Source: an uncultured Kocuria sp. (GTDB lineage: Bacteria > Actinomycetota > Actinomycetes > Actinomycetales > Micrococcaceae). From it: DNA of 64,000 bases. Positions 17,955 to 26,654 of this stretch are shown in pieces. The DNA lies in contig NZ_CANMRA010000012.1 of the NCBI RefSeq assembly GCF_947500125.1, positions 1 through 64,000 on the forward strand, in the 5' to 3' direction. Made by a program: the position numbers and the translations under genes. The notes under the pieces were generated by a model that was not told the DNA's origin, made no database searches, and was given only the letters and a program-made list of their open reading frames with translations. Position 1 is the stretch's first letter; each line of letters opens with the position of its first letter.

Positions 17955-19154
17955 TCAGGAGCGGCGGGCGTCCGGCACGCTGCGGCGCAGGGCCACCACG
18001 GTGACGTCGTCAGGGTGTCCCTGCGCGCCGGCGAAGGCGACGGCGCGGTCGACGAGCTCCGCGACGGGCAGGCCGTGGATCTCGGCCCCGACGGCCCGGT
18101 CGAGCGTCTCCTCCAGCGTGGGGAAGAAGTCGAGGAACCCGTCGCTGACCACCACCAGCGTCTCGCCCGGCTCGAGCACGGTGCTGTGGAGGTCCCAGGT
18201 GTCGTCCGGGAAGACGCCCAGCGGGGGGCCCGACCGCTCCAGCGGACGGTAGCCGTCCGCGCTGAAGACGAAGGCGAGACCGTGGCCGGCGTCGACGTAG
18301 TCGACCCGCCCGGTGGCCGGGTCCAGGCGGGCGGAGAACGCGGTGACGAACGCGCCGGTGTCGGACAGCAGCTCCTGCGATGCCACGGCGACCCGGGCGA
18401 ACGCGCTGCCCTGGTCGTTGAACTGGGCGGCGCCCACCAGCATCGCACGCACCGAGGCGGCGATCAGCGCCGCCGGGATGCCCTTGCCCATCACGTCGGC
18501 CACGTGCAGCTGCAGCTGCTCGCCGTCGAGGAGGTGCCAGGCGAAGAAGTCGCCGCCGATCGCCTGGGTGGGTACGCACCGGCCGGCGAGCTCGTACCCG
18601 TCGACGTGCGGGGCCGTGCGGGGCATGAGGACCTGCTGGACCTGGGCGGCGCGGTCCAGCTCGTTCTGCAGCGCCAGCTCCCGCTCCACCCAGCCGGCCA
18701 TCTCCTGCAGCAGCGTCCGCTCGTCGGTGCTCAGGGTCCGGGGCCTCGTGTCGAGCAGGCACAGGGAGCCGATGCGCTCACCCCCCGGCGCCTCCAGCGG
18801 CTGGCCGGCGTAGAACCGCACGTGCGGGTCCCGGCGGACGAAGACGTTGTCGCGGAACCGGTCGTCCGCGGTCGTGTCCGTCACGATCAGGGCGCCCGGT
18901 CGTTGCACCGCGTGGCGGCACATCGAATCGGGGGACGGGGTGTTCTCCAGCCCGTCGAGTCCCGCCTCGGCCTTGGTCCACTGCCGGTCCGCGTCGATGA
19001 GGTTGACCGCCACCATGGGCACGTCGAACATCCGCTGCGCCAGCCGGACGATGCGGTCGTAGCGCTGCTCGCGCGGGGTGTCCAGCACGTTGAGGGCGTG
19101 CAGGGCCCGCACGCGGCGGCGGGCGGCGGTGACATCGGCCAGATCGACGGACAT
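17955..19154 (-). CDS. GAF-domain PP2C-type (RsbU/SpoIIE-like) serine phosphatase
   Basis: 399 residues. Residues 20-165 form a GAF domain (LIDADRQWTKAEAGLD, then a CRHAV pocket, as in GAF-phosphatases). Residues about 175-395 form a PP2C_SIIE domain with GGDFFAWHLL, VADVMGKGIPAALIAA, DAGH and VVVSDGFLDF, giving the metal-binding Asp residues. Such proteins dephosphorylate anti-sigma factor antagonists or signal in stress responses. No sigma or anti-sigma gene lies near, so its partner is unknown. It has no membrane segment. The gene is convergent with the OpgC-fusion gene, 36 nt apart. Confidence 0.88.
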   Translation of the reverse strand: MSVDLADVTAARRRVRALHALNVLDTPREQRYDRIVRLAQRMFDVPMVAVNLIDADRQWTKAEAGLDGLENTPSPDSMCRHAVQRPGALIVTDTTADDRFRDNVFVRRDPHVRFYAGQPLEAPGGERIGSLCLLDTRPRTLSTDERTLLQEMAGWVERELALQNELDRAAQVQQVLMPRTAPHVDGYELAGRCVPTQAIGGDFFAWHLLDGEQLQLHVADVMGKGIPAALIAASVRAMLVGAAQFNDQGSAFARVAVASQELLSDTGAFVTAFSARLDPATGRVDYVDAGHGLAFVFSADGYRPLERSGPPLGVFPDDTWDLHSTVLEPGETLVVVSDGFLDFFPTLEETLDRAVGAEIHGLPVAELVDRAVAFAGAQGHPDDVTVVALRRSVPDARRS

Positions 19155-19311
19155 GCCACCACCCTACTCACCGGCGCTCGGGCCGCCGCCGGGCCGAGCC
19201 GATCAGGGGGTAAGCGCGGACGGACCGCGTTCATGACGGCGGGGCAGCGCCTCCGGTCAGCACGTATGACATCGCCGGCCGGGGCATGGGGGAGCCGTGC
19301 CCGCCGGGTGC

Positions 19312-19317
19312 TAATTT
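19312..19317 (+). promoter_or_regulatory. Candidate -10 box (TAATTT) of the GH26 gene
   Basis: TAATTT in an otherwise GC-rich gap gives a leader of about 80 nt. The leader holds a run of nine C at 19352-19360 and an imperfect hairpin before the GGAAGG ribosome site. Confidence 0.4.
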
Positions 19318-19351
19318 GCGGCTGCTCATACTCGTCGTTCCCGGCGAGGCA

Positions 19352-19360
19352 CCCCCCCCC
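19352..19360 (+). repeat. Poly-C tract of nine in the GH26 leader
   Basis: Nine consecutive C between the -10 box and the start codon, 47 nt before the ATG. It is a possible slippage site affecting leader structure or promoter output, not coding frame. Confidence 0.7.
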
Positions 19361-19406
19361 TTGAGCGCTCGCCGTCGGCGGAGCGCCCGCCCCTCGGAAG
19401 GTCCCC

Positions 19407-20462
19407 ATGCCTGCTCCCGTTCCCCCGCGTGTCCCGCGCTCCCTCACGGCGGCGGCCGCCGCCGTGGTCCTGGGCCTGATCGCCGTCCCCACTGCGCACG
19501 CGGCGCCCTCGATCCCTCTCCCTGCCGGACCGACGACGCTCGCCGCGGTGAAGAAACCGGTCAGGTCCGTCGCCGTCGCGCCGGCCGCGCCCCAGGTCCG
19601 CACGTGCCCCCTGCGCTTCGGGGTCGGCACGGCCGGAGGTCCCGCGGCGTCCACCGAGCTCGCCGAGGTGGCCTCGCTGACCGGGGAGAAGCCCTCGATC
19701 GTGCTCTCCTACAAGGACTTCCGGCAGCCCGTCCCCTACTGGGAGCTCGAACAGGTCCGCGCGGCCGGTGCCACCACGCTGCTGACCTGGGAGCCGTGGG
19801 CCTGGGGCGGCGGGATCGACCAGCCGGCCTACTCCCTGGACGCGATCGCCTCCGGCGCCCACGACGCCCACATCACCGACTGGGCCACCCGCCTGGCGGA
19901 CTGGGGGTCCCCGGTGATGCTGCGCTTCGGCCACGAGATGAACGGGAACTGGTACCCGTGGGCCGAGGGCGTCAACGGCAACGGCGCCGGGGACTACGTC
20001 GCCGCCTACCGCCACGTCCACGACATCTTCACCCGCGCGGGGGCCGACAACGTGCAGTGGGTGTGGAACCCGAACGTGCCCTACTACGGGTCCACGCCCC
20101 TGGACGGGCTCTACCCCGGCGCGGACTACGTCGACGTCACGGCCCTCGACGGCTACAACTGGGGCACCTCCCAGTCCTGGTCCAGCTGGCAGCAGCCGTG
20201 GGACCTGTTCGCCTACGGGCTGTCCGAGATGCGGCGCCTGGCCCCGGGCAAGGAGATCGTCATCGCCGAGACCGCCACCGCCGAGGCGGGCGGGTCCAAG
20301 GCCGAGTGGAACGCCCACCTGGTGTACTACCTCGCTCAGCAGCCCGACGTCACAGGACTCGTCTGGTTCCACCTGGACAAGGAGGTGGACTGGCGGATCA
20401 ACAGCAGCCAGACCTCCGCGGCGGCCCTCCAGGAGTCGCTGGCGGTCCGCCCCTGCCCCTGA
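19407..20462 (+). CDS. Secreted GH26-family glycoside hydrolase (beta-mannanase-like)
   Basis: 351 residues from ATG 19407, with GGAAGG upstream. A signal peptide ends near VPTAHA-AP (residue 32). The catalytic domain carries MLRFGHEMNGNWYPW (acid/base Glu177), VWNPN, and IVIAETAT (nucleophile Glu288), both catalytic Glu residues in the GH26 pattern. Family members hydrolyse beta-mannans or mixed glucans outside the cell. No carbohydrate-binding module is seen. It shares the fold of the N-terminal half of the OpgC fusion upstream, so both may act on the same surface glycan. A strong hairpin follows the gene. Confidence 0.88.
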   Translation: MPAPVPPRVPRSLTAAAAAVVLGLIAVPTAHAAPSIPLPAGPTTLAAVKKPVRSVAVAPAAPQVRTCPLRFGVGTAGGPAASTELAEVASLTGEKPSIVLSYKDFRQPVPYWELEQVRAAGATTLLTWEPWAWGGGIDQPAYSLDAIASGAHDAHITDWATRLADWGSPVMLRFGHEMNGNWYPWAEGVNGNGAGDYVAAYRHVHDIFTRAGADNVQWVWNPNVPYYGSTPLDGLYPGADYVDVTALDGYNWGTSQSWSSWQQPWDLFAYGLSEMRRLAPGKEIVIAETATAEAGGSKAEWNAHLVYYLAQQPDVTGLVWFHLDKEVDWRINSSQTSAAALQESLAVRPCP

Positions 20463-20521
20463 CGAGCGGGACGCCGCGCGCCACACGGTGTCATCCGGGT
20501 CACAAAAGCAAATGTCGCGTG

Positions 20522-20527
20522 TAGCGT
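20522..20527 (+). promoter_or_regulatory. Candidate -10 box (TAGCGT) of the lipoprotein-LDT operon
   Basis: TAGCGT gives a start near 20533, just before the long hairpin at 20536-20584. The upstream segment has an AT-rich patch (CAAAAGCAAATG). Confidence 0.4.
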
Positions 20528-20535
20528 GACCCCCA

Positions 20536-20584
20536 CGACCGGCGCCGCGCCACCGCTCATCCGGAGGCGGCGCGGCGCCGGTCG
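20536..20584 (+). terminator. Long hairpin between the GH26 gene and the lipoprotein gene
   Basis: CGACCGGCGCCGCGCC pairs with its perfect complement across a 17-nt loop. It can terminate the GH26 transcript. If the TAGCGT box above is real, it also forms the first 50 nt of the lipoprotein mRNA and could act as an attenuator or 5' stabiliser. Confidence 0.65.
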
Positions 20585-20617
20585 GTCCCCCCCAGGACCG
20601 TGTCGAGGAGTCCCCCC

Positions 20618-21277
20618 ATGGCAGTTCCCTTCCCACCCACGCCCTGCCGCCGGCTCGGACCCGTCTGCGCGGCGCTGCTCGTCGTCGCGCTGGTGGGCTG
20701 CGCCGAGGACCCGGGGGCGGACGCCACCGCCGCGCCCGGCGCCGGTCCGTCGGCGGCCTCGGTCCCCGGCGGGCCCACCACCGCGCCCCCCGCGGCGGGG
20801 ACCGGGACCGCGGAGCCGGCGACGCCGGACGGCAGCCCCGCCCCGTCGGGCAACGACGTGGCCCCCTACGACGAGACCTCCACCCGGGACGCCGCCGGTT
20901 CCTTCGGCACGACCCAGCGGCTCGACGGCTCCCTCGAGGCCGTGGTGGAGGGTCCCCGCCCCGCCACCACCGGCGAGCGCCCCGTCCGGGCCGCCCCCGG
21001 CACCCCGGTCCAGGTGTTCACGCTGACCCTCACCAACACCGGCGGCGCCCCGGTCGACGCCGTGCCCTGGTCCTTCCCGGTCGCCGTCGCCGGCGAGGAG
21101 CCGGCGATCCCCGTCTTCGACGACTCCCTGGGCGTGCCGATGGAGACCTTCCCGACCATCGCCCCCGGGGAGAGCGCGTCCCTCGACGTCGCCTTCTCCG
21201 CGGCGCACGACACCGAGCTGGCCGTCCGCGTCTTCGCCACCACCACCCCCGACCACTACGTCGAGTTCACCGACTGA
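20618..21277 (+). CDS. Putative secreted lipoprotein of unknown function
   Basis: 219 residues from ATG 20618, with GAGGAG upstream. The N-terminus has a lipoprotein signal peptide with lipobox LVGC. An Ala/Pro/Gly/Thr-rich linker of about 60 residues leads to a beta-rich domain (FTLTLTNTGGAPVDAV, FPTIAPGESASLDVAFSA) of the immunoglobulin-like kind seen in DUF4352-like surface proteins. No enzyme motif is seen. The L,D-transpeptidase gene starts 22 nt later, so they likely share a transcript and the protein may assist or anchor at the wall. Confidence 0.75.
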   Translation: MAVPFPPTPCRRLGPVCAALLVVALVGCAEDPGADATAAPGAGPSAASVPGGPTTAPPAAGTGTAEPATPDGSPAPSGNDVAPYDETSTRDAAGSFGTTQRLDGSLEAVVEGPRPATTGERPVRAAPGTPVQVFTLTLTNTGGAPVDAVPWSFPVAVAGEEPAIPVFDDSLGVPMETFPTIAPGESASLDVAFSAAHDTELAVRVFATTTPDHYVEFTD

Positions 21278-21299
21278 ACGCCCAGCAAGGGACCCCCTC

Positions 21300-23498
21300 A
21301 TGAAGATCTCAGCTCTGCGCATCCCCGCCGCGGTCGCGGCCTGCTTCGCGGTCGTCCTCGCCGGTGCCCCGGGGGCGTCCGCGGCGCCGACCGCTCCCGC
21401 CCCCGGCGTCTCGGCCGGCCCGACGACGACTCCCGCTCCCGCCGCGGGCGCCGCCGCGACCGTGCGGCTGGAGCCGGTGGACGACGCGTCCACCGTGTCC
21501 GCCGACGGCACCGCGCTCGTCGACGTCCTGGCCAACGACGGTCTCGACGAGCCCGCGGCGGTGCGGCTCCTGCTCGTGGATCCCGCGGCCGACGCGCCCG
21601 ACGACGAGCTCGTCGACGAGCTGCGCACGGACCTCGGGTCCCTGCGCGTGGTGTCCCCGGACGCGGAGCCCGAGTCCCTGTCCGAGGGCTGGGAGCTTCC
21701 CGCGCACCCGGTCCTCGCCCTGACGCCCGCGCCGGACGCTCCGGCGGACGCCTCCTCGGCGGAGGTGACCTACGCCGTGGTGGACACCACCGGTGCCGAG
21801 GCCCGGGCCGTGCTCACGGTCGCCCCGGATCCCGAGGCCCAGGCGTCCCCGGGTGCCTCCGCCGAGCCCACCGCGTCGGCGGAGGCACCGGTCCCGGCCG
21901 AGCCCACCACCGGCGCCGGGCCCACGGCGGAGCCCTCCACGGGAGCGGAGCCCTCCGCGGAGGCGGAACCCGCCGAGGAGCGCCCGGCCGCACCGGAGGC
22001 GGGGTCCCAGGACACGGCCGCCGCGGCCGCCGCGGACGTGCCCGTCGAGGTCCGGCAGGCGCTCGAGGCCGCCGCGGTCCGGGCGGCCGCCCGGACCGGG
22101 GAGCCGACCGCCGGGATGCGCCCCTGGAAGGGCGGCTGGGAGTGGCCGCACGAGAGGGGCGTGGTCCTGTGGTCGGAGGCGCACGGCGCGCACTTCGTGC
22201 AGCTGCGGGGCGCCATCGGGCACCGGTGGATCCTCGGGGGCGGGGTGGACGCCCTGGGCTGGCCCGTCGAGGACGAGTCCTGTCACCTGACGGGCGGCGG
22301 GTGCCGGCAGTCCTTCTCGAAGAACCGCACGATCTTCTGGACCTCCTCCACCGGGGCGCGGACCGTGAACATGCGGGGCGCGATCGGCCACCGGTGGATC
22401 CGCGGCGGACGCGAGGCCGGGACCTACGGATACCCCACCACCGACGAGATCTGCGGGTCGTCCGGCGGGTGCCGGCAGTCCTTCTCGGGACACCGCACGA
22501 TCTTCTGGACCTCCTCCACCGGGGCGCGGACCGTGAACACCCGGGGCGCGATCGGCCACAAGTGGATCCGCGGCGGACGCGAGGCCGGGACCTACGGATA
22601 CCCCACCACCGACGAGATCTGCGGGCTGGCCGGCGGCGGGTGCCGGCAGTCGTTCACCAGGGCCCACACGATCTACTGGACCTCCTCCACCGGGGCGCGG
22701 GCGGTCAAGACGAACGGCGCCATCGGGCAGCGGTGGATCGCCACGGGACGCGAGCGGGGCTCGCTCGGGTACCCCGTCACGGACGAGATCGGGACCGGGA
22801 GCGTGCACCAGAAGTTCCAGCGGGGACTCGTCACGTGGAGCCGCGCCACCGGAGCCCGGACGCACCTGTTCCGCGGTGAGTGCCACCACCTCAACACGGG
22901 ACGCTCCGTGCAGCCGACCCGCAACGCGGCGCGCGTGTCCCTGACCATCGCGGAGGGCTACGGGCGCTCCCAGGCCACGTTCGTCAACTGCGTGCGGATC
23001 GGCGGCAGCTACGTCGAGGAGTGGCGGACGTCGGCCTACGTGGGCGCCAGCGGGTTCAAGCGGCCAGGGGTGCCCTCGGGGCACACCCAGTACCTGTTCT
23101 CGCCGCAGGGCTCGTACTCGGTCACGGAGTCCTTCGGGGTCTACAACCCGGGCACCGCGCTGCCCTACCGGCAGCTCAACCCGAACTCCCGGTGGGGCGG
23201 GCGCCTGGGCACGCTCTACAACAAGTACTTCGAGTCCACCGGCTACACCTGGCCGGACGAGAACATGTGGTACTTCTCGCTCTCCGGCGACTACCGGCTG
23301 GGCGTGGTGATCAACTACAACCGTCCGCCCGACTCGTCCATCGTCCAGGGCAACGGCTTCGCGATCTTCCTGCACGCGAACAAAAAGCCCACCGCGGGGT
23401 GCATCGCCCTGCACGAGCACGAGGTCGCCCGCTACATGCGCACCGCGCGGCCCGGTGACCGGATCATCATGGGCGTCCGGTCGGACCTGTTCCGCTGA
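21300..23498 (+). CDS. Secreted LGFP-repeat protein with L,D-transpeptidase domain
   Basis: 732 residues. Signal peptide MKISALRIP to ASA-AP (about 29). Residues 30-270 form a low-complexity Ala/Glu/Pro/Thr region. Residues about 295-525 hold four LGFP-type repeats (GAIGHRWI and LGWPV/YGYPTTDE), found in actinobacterial proteins that bind the cell wall. Residues about 560-732 are a catalytic domain ending in FLHANKKPTAGCIALHE, with Cys near 704, the His-to-Cys motif of L,D-transpeptidase-like enzymes. These crosslink peptidoglycan through 3-3 bonds. The middle repeats are nearly identical at DNA level. It is second in an operon after the lipoprotein, with a 20-bp terminator following. Confidence 0.85.
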   Translation: MKISALRIPAAVAACFAVVLAGAPGASAAPTAPAPGVSAGPTTTPAPAAGAAATVRLEPVDDASTVSADGTALVDVLANDGLDEPAAVRLLLVDPAADAPDDELVDELRTDLGSLRVVSPDAEPESLSEGWELPAHPVLALTPAPDAPADASSAEVTYAVVDTTGAEARAVLTVAPDPEAQASPGASAEPTASAEAPVPAEPTTGAGPTAEPSTGAEPSAEAEPAEERPAAPEAGSQDTAAAAAADVPVEVRQALEAAAVRAAARTGEPTAGMRPWKGGWEWPHERGVVLWSEAHGAHFVQLRGAIGHRWILGGGVDALGWPVEDESCHLTGGGCRQSFSKNRTIFWTSSTGARTVNMRGAIGHRWIRGGREAGTYGYPTTDEICGSSGGCRQSFSGHRTIFWTSSTGARTVNTRGAIGHKWIRGGREAGTYGYPTTDEICGLAGGGCRQSFTRAHTIYWTSSTGARAVKTNGAIGQRWIATGRERGSLGYPVTDEIGTGSVHQKFQRGLVTWSRATGARTHLFRGECHHLNTGRSVQPTRNAARVSLTIAEGYGRSQATFVNCVRIGGSYVEEWRTSAYVGASGFKRPGVPSGHTQYLFSPQGSYSVTESFGVYNPGTALPYRQLNPNSRWGGRLGTLYNKYFESTGYTWPDENMWYFSLSGDYRLGVVINYNRPPDSSIVQGNGFAIFLHANKKPTAGCIALHEHEVARYMRTARPGDRIIMGVRSDLFR
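22210..22870 (+). repeat. Tandem coding repeats of about 168-171 bp (LGFP units)
   Basis: The segment GCACGATCTTCTGGACCTCC recurs at about 22328 and 22496 and, with changes, near 22667. Spacing is 168 and then 171 nt (56 or 57 residues). The middle two units are almost identical, which suggests recent duplication or gene conversion. Confidence 0.85.
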
Positions 23499-23508
23499 CG
23501 CCCCGGGA

Positions 23509-23551
23509 ACGTCAGGAGGGGACCGCGCCGTGCGCGGTCCCCTCCTGACGT
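23509..23551. terminator. Terminator hairpin, 20-bp perfect stem
   Basis: ACGTCAGGAGGGGACCGCGC pairs with its full complement across a CGT loop. It lies between the converging L,D-transpeptidase gene and the DinB-like gene and can serve both. Confidence 0.88.
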
Positions 23552-23566
23552 CCGTGCGGGTTCGGG

Positions 23567-24169
23567 CTACTCGACCGTCTGCTCCACCTTGGCCTGCTCG
23601 CGGCGGCCGAAGGCCCACAGCAGCAGCTCGCTCGGCACGGCGCGCAGCACGCGCACGGTCCCCGTCCTGCCGCGGCCGCCGCGCACGGCACCGTAGGACG
23701 GGGCGATGAGCACCACAGTGTCCTCCTCGTCCTTGAGCATGACCTTGGCCACCAGGGTCAGGGACCGCCACAGGGCCCGCTCCTCGTCGTGCAGCAGCGG
23801 ACGCTCGTGCCACTGGGGCTGGGCCCGGCGGACGTCCTCGTGGTGGACGAAGTACTCCACGGTGTTCATCCGCTTGTCCACCGGTCCCACCCGCGCGGGC
23901 GAGTACAGCGGGGGGTGCTCCACCTTCCGCACGAGCTCCTCCCACGGCTGGCCGGCGACGGCCTGCTCGGCGCGGCGGGTGCGCTCGCCGAGCACGGGCA
24001 CCCGCGGCAGCACCCTGCCGGCGAGGAGGTCCGGGCGCCCGTCGCGCAGGACGAGGTGCACGGCGAGGTCACGGGTCCTCCAGCCGTCGCACAGGGTGGG
24101 GGCGTCGGGGCCCAGTCGGCGCAGGAGCGCGGCGAGGTGCCGGCGCTCGACGTTGGCGAAATTGGTCAC
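23567..24169 (-). CDS. TIGR03085-type DinB/maleylpyruvate-isomerase-like metal-binding protein
   Basis: 200 residues. The N-terminal segment LCDGWRTRDLAVHLVLRDGRPD matches the actinobacterial TIGR03085 family, a DinB-like four-helix fold with a His metal site; YFVHHEDVRRAQ supplies further His ligands. Relatives include mycothiol-dependent enzymes, but the reaction of this subfamily is unknown. It has no signal peptide. A terminator sits upstream (24185-24209), so the gene is transcribed on its own. Confidence 0.8.
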   Translation of the reverse strand: MTNFANVERRHLAALLRRLGPDAPTLCDGWRTRDLAVHLVLRDGRPDLLAGRVLPRVPVLGERTRRAEQAVAGQPWEELVRKVEHPPLYSPARVGPVDKRMNTVEYFVHHEDVRRAQPQWHERPLLHDEERALWRSLTLVAKVMLKDEEDTVVLIAPSYGAVRGGRGRTGTVRVLRAVPSELLLWAFGRREQAKVEQTVE

Positions 24170-24184
24170 GGAGATCCTCCTCGT

Positions 24185-24209
24185 GGCCCCGCCGTCGGTC
24201 GGCGGGGCC
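24185..24209. terminator. Terminator hairpin ending the ABC exporter operon
   Basis: GGCCCCGCCG pairs with CGGCGGGGCC across TCGGT. It lies after the DUF3817 gene and before the DinB-like gene start on the minus strand. Confidence 0.6.
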
Positions 24210-24271
24210 GTCCTCCGACCACGCTATACCGGGTGCGCGGTCGCCAGGAACCGGCGCGGCACGCTCGGAAA

Positions 24272-24727
24272 TCAGCCGCGGGGGACGGGCGGGCCCAGGT
24301 ACAGGAGCACCGAGGCGAGGCCCGCGACCACGACCACGCCCGCCACCACGGCCAGCCAGGGGCTGCGGAGGGACCAGGCCTCCAGCCTCTCCAGCACGGT
24401 GGCGGGACGATCGCCCCCGGGGGCCAGGCGCCAGCCGCCGTCGAGCCGGCCCGAGCGCTGCGCGCGGCGCTCGAAGGGGATCGTGGCGTACGGGACGAAG
24501 GCGCTCGCCAGGCCCAGCGCCCCGAACCCCGTGGACCAGCGCTGGTCCACCCAGACGAAGCAGGTCACCACGCAGTACCCCAGGAACACGAGCCCGTGCA
24601 GCATGCCGAAGACGGGCACGAACGCCTCCGAGACGCCCGTGTACTTCAGGACCATGCCGAGGATCAGCAGCGTCCAGGTCACCGCCTCCGCGAGGGCGAA
24701 GCGTCCGTAGAGCTCACGGGGTGTCAT
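24272..24727 (-). CDS. DUF3817 membrane protein
   Basis: 151 residues. Three or four membrane helices are visible: LAEAVTWTLLILGMVL, VFGMLHGLVFLGYCVV, a weaker LASAFVPYATIPF segment, and the C-terminal WLAVVAGVVVVAGLASVLLYL. The first 95 residues match DUF3817, a membrane domain that is also found N-terminal in some transporters. The start overlaps the end of the upstream ABC exporter subunit by 14 nt, so it is translated with it and may be an accessory. Function is unknown. Confidence 0.8.
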   Translation of the reverse strand: MTPRELYGRFALAEAVTWTLLILGMVLKYTGVSEAFVPVFGMLHGLVFLGYCVVTCFVWVDQRWSTGFGALGLASAFVPYATIPFERRAQRSGRLDGGWRLAPGGDRPATVLERLEAWSLRSPWLAVVAGVVVVAGLASVLLYLGPPVPRG

Positions 24728-26654
24728 GGGGAGTGCTCTCCTGCGTCTCGGGGGCGTCGTCGGGGACCGCGGGGGCCGCGAACTGGCTCGCGTGGAGCGC
24801 GGCGTACGCGCCCTGTGCGGCGAGGAGCTCCTCGTGGGTGCCCTGCTCCACGATGCGGCCGTCCTCCATCACCAGGATGATATCCGCGTCCCGGACGGTG
24901 GAGAGCCGGTGCGCGATGACGAACGAGGTCCGGTCGCTGCGCAGCGCGGCCATGGCCTGCTGCACGAGCAGCTCGGTGCGGGTGTCCACCGAGGCGGTCG
25001 CCTCGTCCAGGATCAGCAGGGAGGGATCGGACAGGAAGGCCCGGGCGATGGTGATGAGCTGCCGCTCGCCCACGGACACGTTGCTGCCCTCCGGGTCGAT
25101 CACGGTGTCGTAGCCCTCCGGCAGGGCGCGCACGAAGCGGTCCACGAGGGTGGCCCGGGCGGCCTCGAGCACGTCCTCGTCGGTGGCGTCCAGCCGTCCG
25201 TAGCGGATGTTCTCCCGGATGGTCCCGCCGAACAGCCAGGCGTCCTGCAGGACCATCCCCACCCGGGAGCGCAGCTCGGCGCGGGACAGGTCGGTGACGT
25301 CCACGCCGTCCAGCGTGATGCGCCCGGCGTCGAGCTCGTAGAAGCGCAGCACCAGGTTCACGAGGGTCGTCTTGCCGGCGCCGGTGGGGCCCACGATGGC
25401 CACGGTCCGGCCGGGGCGGGCCTCGAGGCTCAGGTCCCGCAGCAGCGGCTGTCCCGGCTCGTAGGAGAAGGAGACGTGCTCGAAGCGCACGCGGCCCGGG
25501 GAGCGCTCGGGCAGCCGGGCGCGGGCGGTGTCGGGCCGCTGCTCGGAGGCGTCGAGCAGCTCGAAGGCGCGCTCCGCGGAGGCCACCCCGGACTGCAGGG
25601 TGTTGGCCATGCCCGCCATCTGGGACAGGGGCTGGGTGAACTCCCGCGAGTACTGGATGAAAGCGGTCGCCTCCCCGAGGCTCAGCTCCCCCGAGGCGAC
25701 GCGCAGACCGCCGAGCACGGCGATGCCCACGTAGGTGAGGTAGGAGATGAACTGCATGACGGGCATGATCGTGCCCGAGACGAAGTGCGCGCCGAAGGCC
25801 GCCCGGTACAGCTCCTCGTTGCGCTCGTCGAAGCGCTCGGCCATCTCCCGCTCGCGGCCGAACACCCTGATCAGTTCGTGGCCCGAGAAGGACTCCTCGA
25901 TGTGCCCGTTGAGCGCGCCGGTGGCGCGCCACTGCTCCGTGAACAGCCGCTGGGCGCGCACCCCGATGAATCCGGCGGCCCCCGCGGACAGGGGGAGGGC
26001 CACGAGGGCCACGAGGGCCAGCTGCCAGGACACCACGAACATCATGATCACGATGCCGACCACCGTGAGCAGGGACTGGACCAGCTGGGCGAAGGAGTGC
26101 TGCAGCGCCGTCTGGACGTTGTCGATGTCGTTGGTCACGCGCGAGAGCACGTCCCCGCGCTGGCGGGTGTCGAACCACCCCAGGGGCAGCCGGTTCAGCT
26201 TGTCCTCGACCGCGTTGCGCAGGTCGTGGACCACCTGCATGACCAGGCGGTTGAGCAGCCAGCCCTGCGCCCACATGAGCAGCGAGGCCACCAGGTACAT
26301 GACCAGCACCGCCATGATCAGCCGGGCGAGCGCGGAGAAGTCGATGCCCGCGCCGGGCACCACGTCCGTGGCCGCGACCATGTCCGCGAGGTTCTGCTCG
26401 CCGCGGTCCCGCAGGGCCTGGGCCACCTCCTCCCGGGTCGCGCCCGCGGGCATGTCCCGGCCCAGCACCCCCGTGAAGATCACGTCCATGGCCCGGCCCA
26501 GGACGAGGGGAGCCCACACGTTGAGCGCCACGGACACCGTCCCGGCCAGGAGGACGAGGACCAGTCCCCGCCACCGCGGCGCGAGCAGTCCCAGCAGCCG
26601 CCCGGCGGAGGACCAGAAGTGCTGGGGCTTGCGCGGCGGGGCGGGCGCGGCCAT
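24714..26654 (-). CDS. ABC exporter subunit with canonical ATP site
   Basis: 646 residues. An N-terminal six-helix exporter membrane domain (about 30-380) is followed by an ATPase domain: IVGPTGAGKTTL (Walker A), ILDEATASVD (Walker B with catalytic Glu) and VIAHRLS (H-loop). The signature is altered to NVSVGERQ in place of LSGGQ. The partner subunit has the reverse pattern, so the pair forms one active and one degenerate site, as in heterodimeric multidrug or peptide exporters. The ATG overlaps the partner's stop by one base. Cargo is unknown. A longer frame through the partner gene is rejected. Confidence 0.88.
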   Translation of the reverse strand: MAAPAPPRKPQHFWSSAGRLLGLLAPRWRGLVLVLLAGTVSVALNVWAPLVLGRAMDVIFTGVLGRDMPAGATREEVAQALRDRGEQNLADMVAATDVVPGAGIDFSALARLIMAVLVMYLVASLLMWAQGWLLNRLVMQVVHDLRNAVEDKLNRLPLGWFDTRQRGDVLSRVTNDIDNVQTALQHSFAQLVQSLLTVVGIVIMMFVVSWQLALVALVALPLSAGAAGFIGVRAQRLFTEQWRATGALNGHIEESFSGHELIRVFGREREMAERFDERNEELYRAAFGAHFVSGTIMPVMQFISYLTYVGIAVLGGLRVASGELSLGEATAFIQYSREFTQPLSQMAGMANTLQSGVASAERAFELLDASEQRPDTARARLPERSPGRVRFEHVSFSYEPGQPLLRDLSLEARPGRTVAIVGPTGAGKTTLVNLVLRFYELDAGRITLDGVDVTDLSRAELRSRVGMVLQDAWLFGGTIRENIRYGRLDATDEDVLEAARATLVDRFVRALPEGYDTVIDPEGSNVSVGERQLITIARAFLSDPSLLILDEATASVDTRTELLVQQAMAALRSDRTSFVIAHRLSTVRDADIILVMEDGRIVEQGTHEELLAAQGAYAALHASQFAAPAVPDDAPETQESTPHDTP

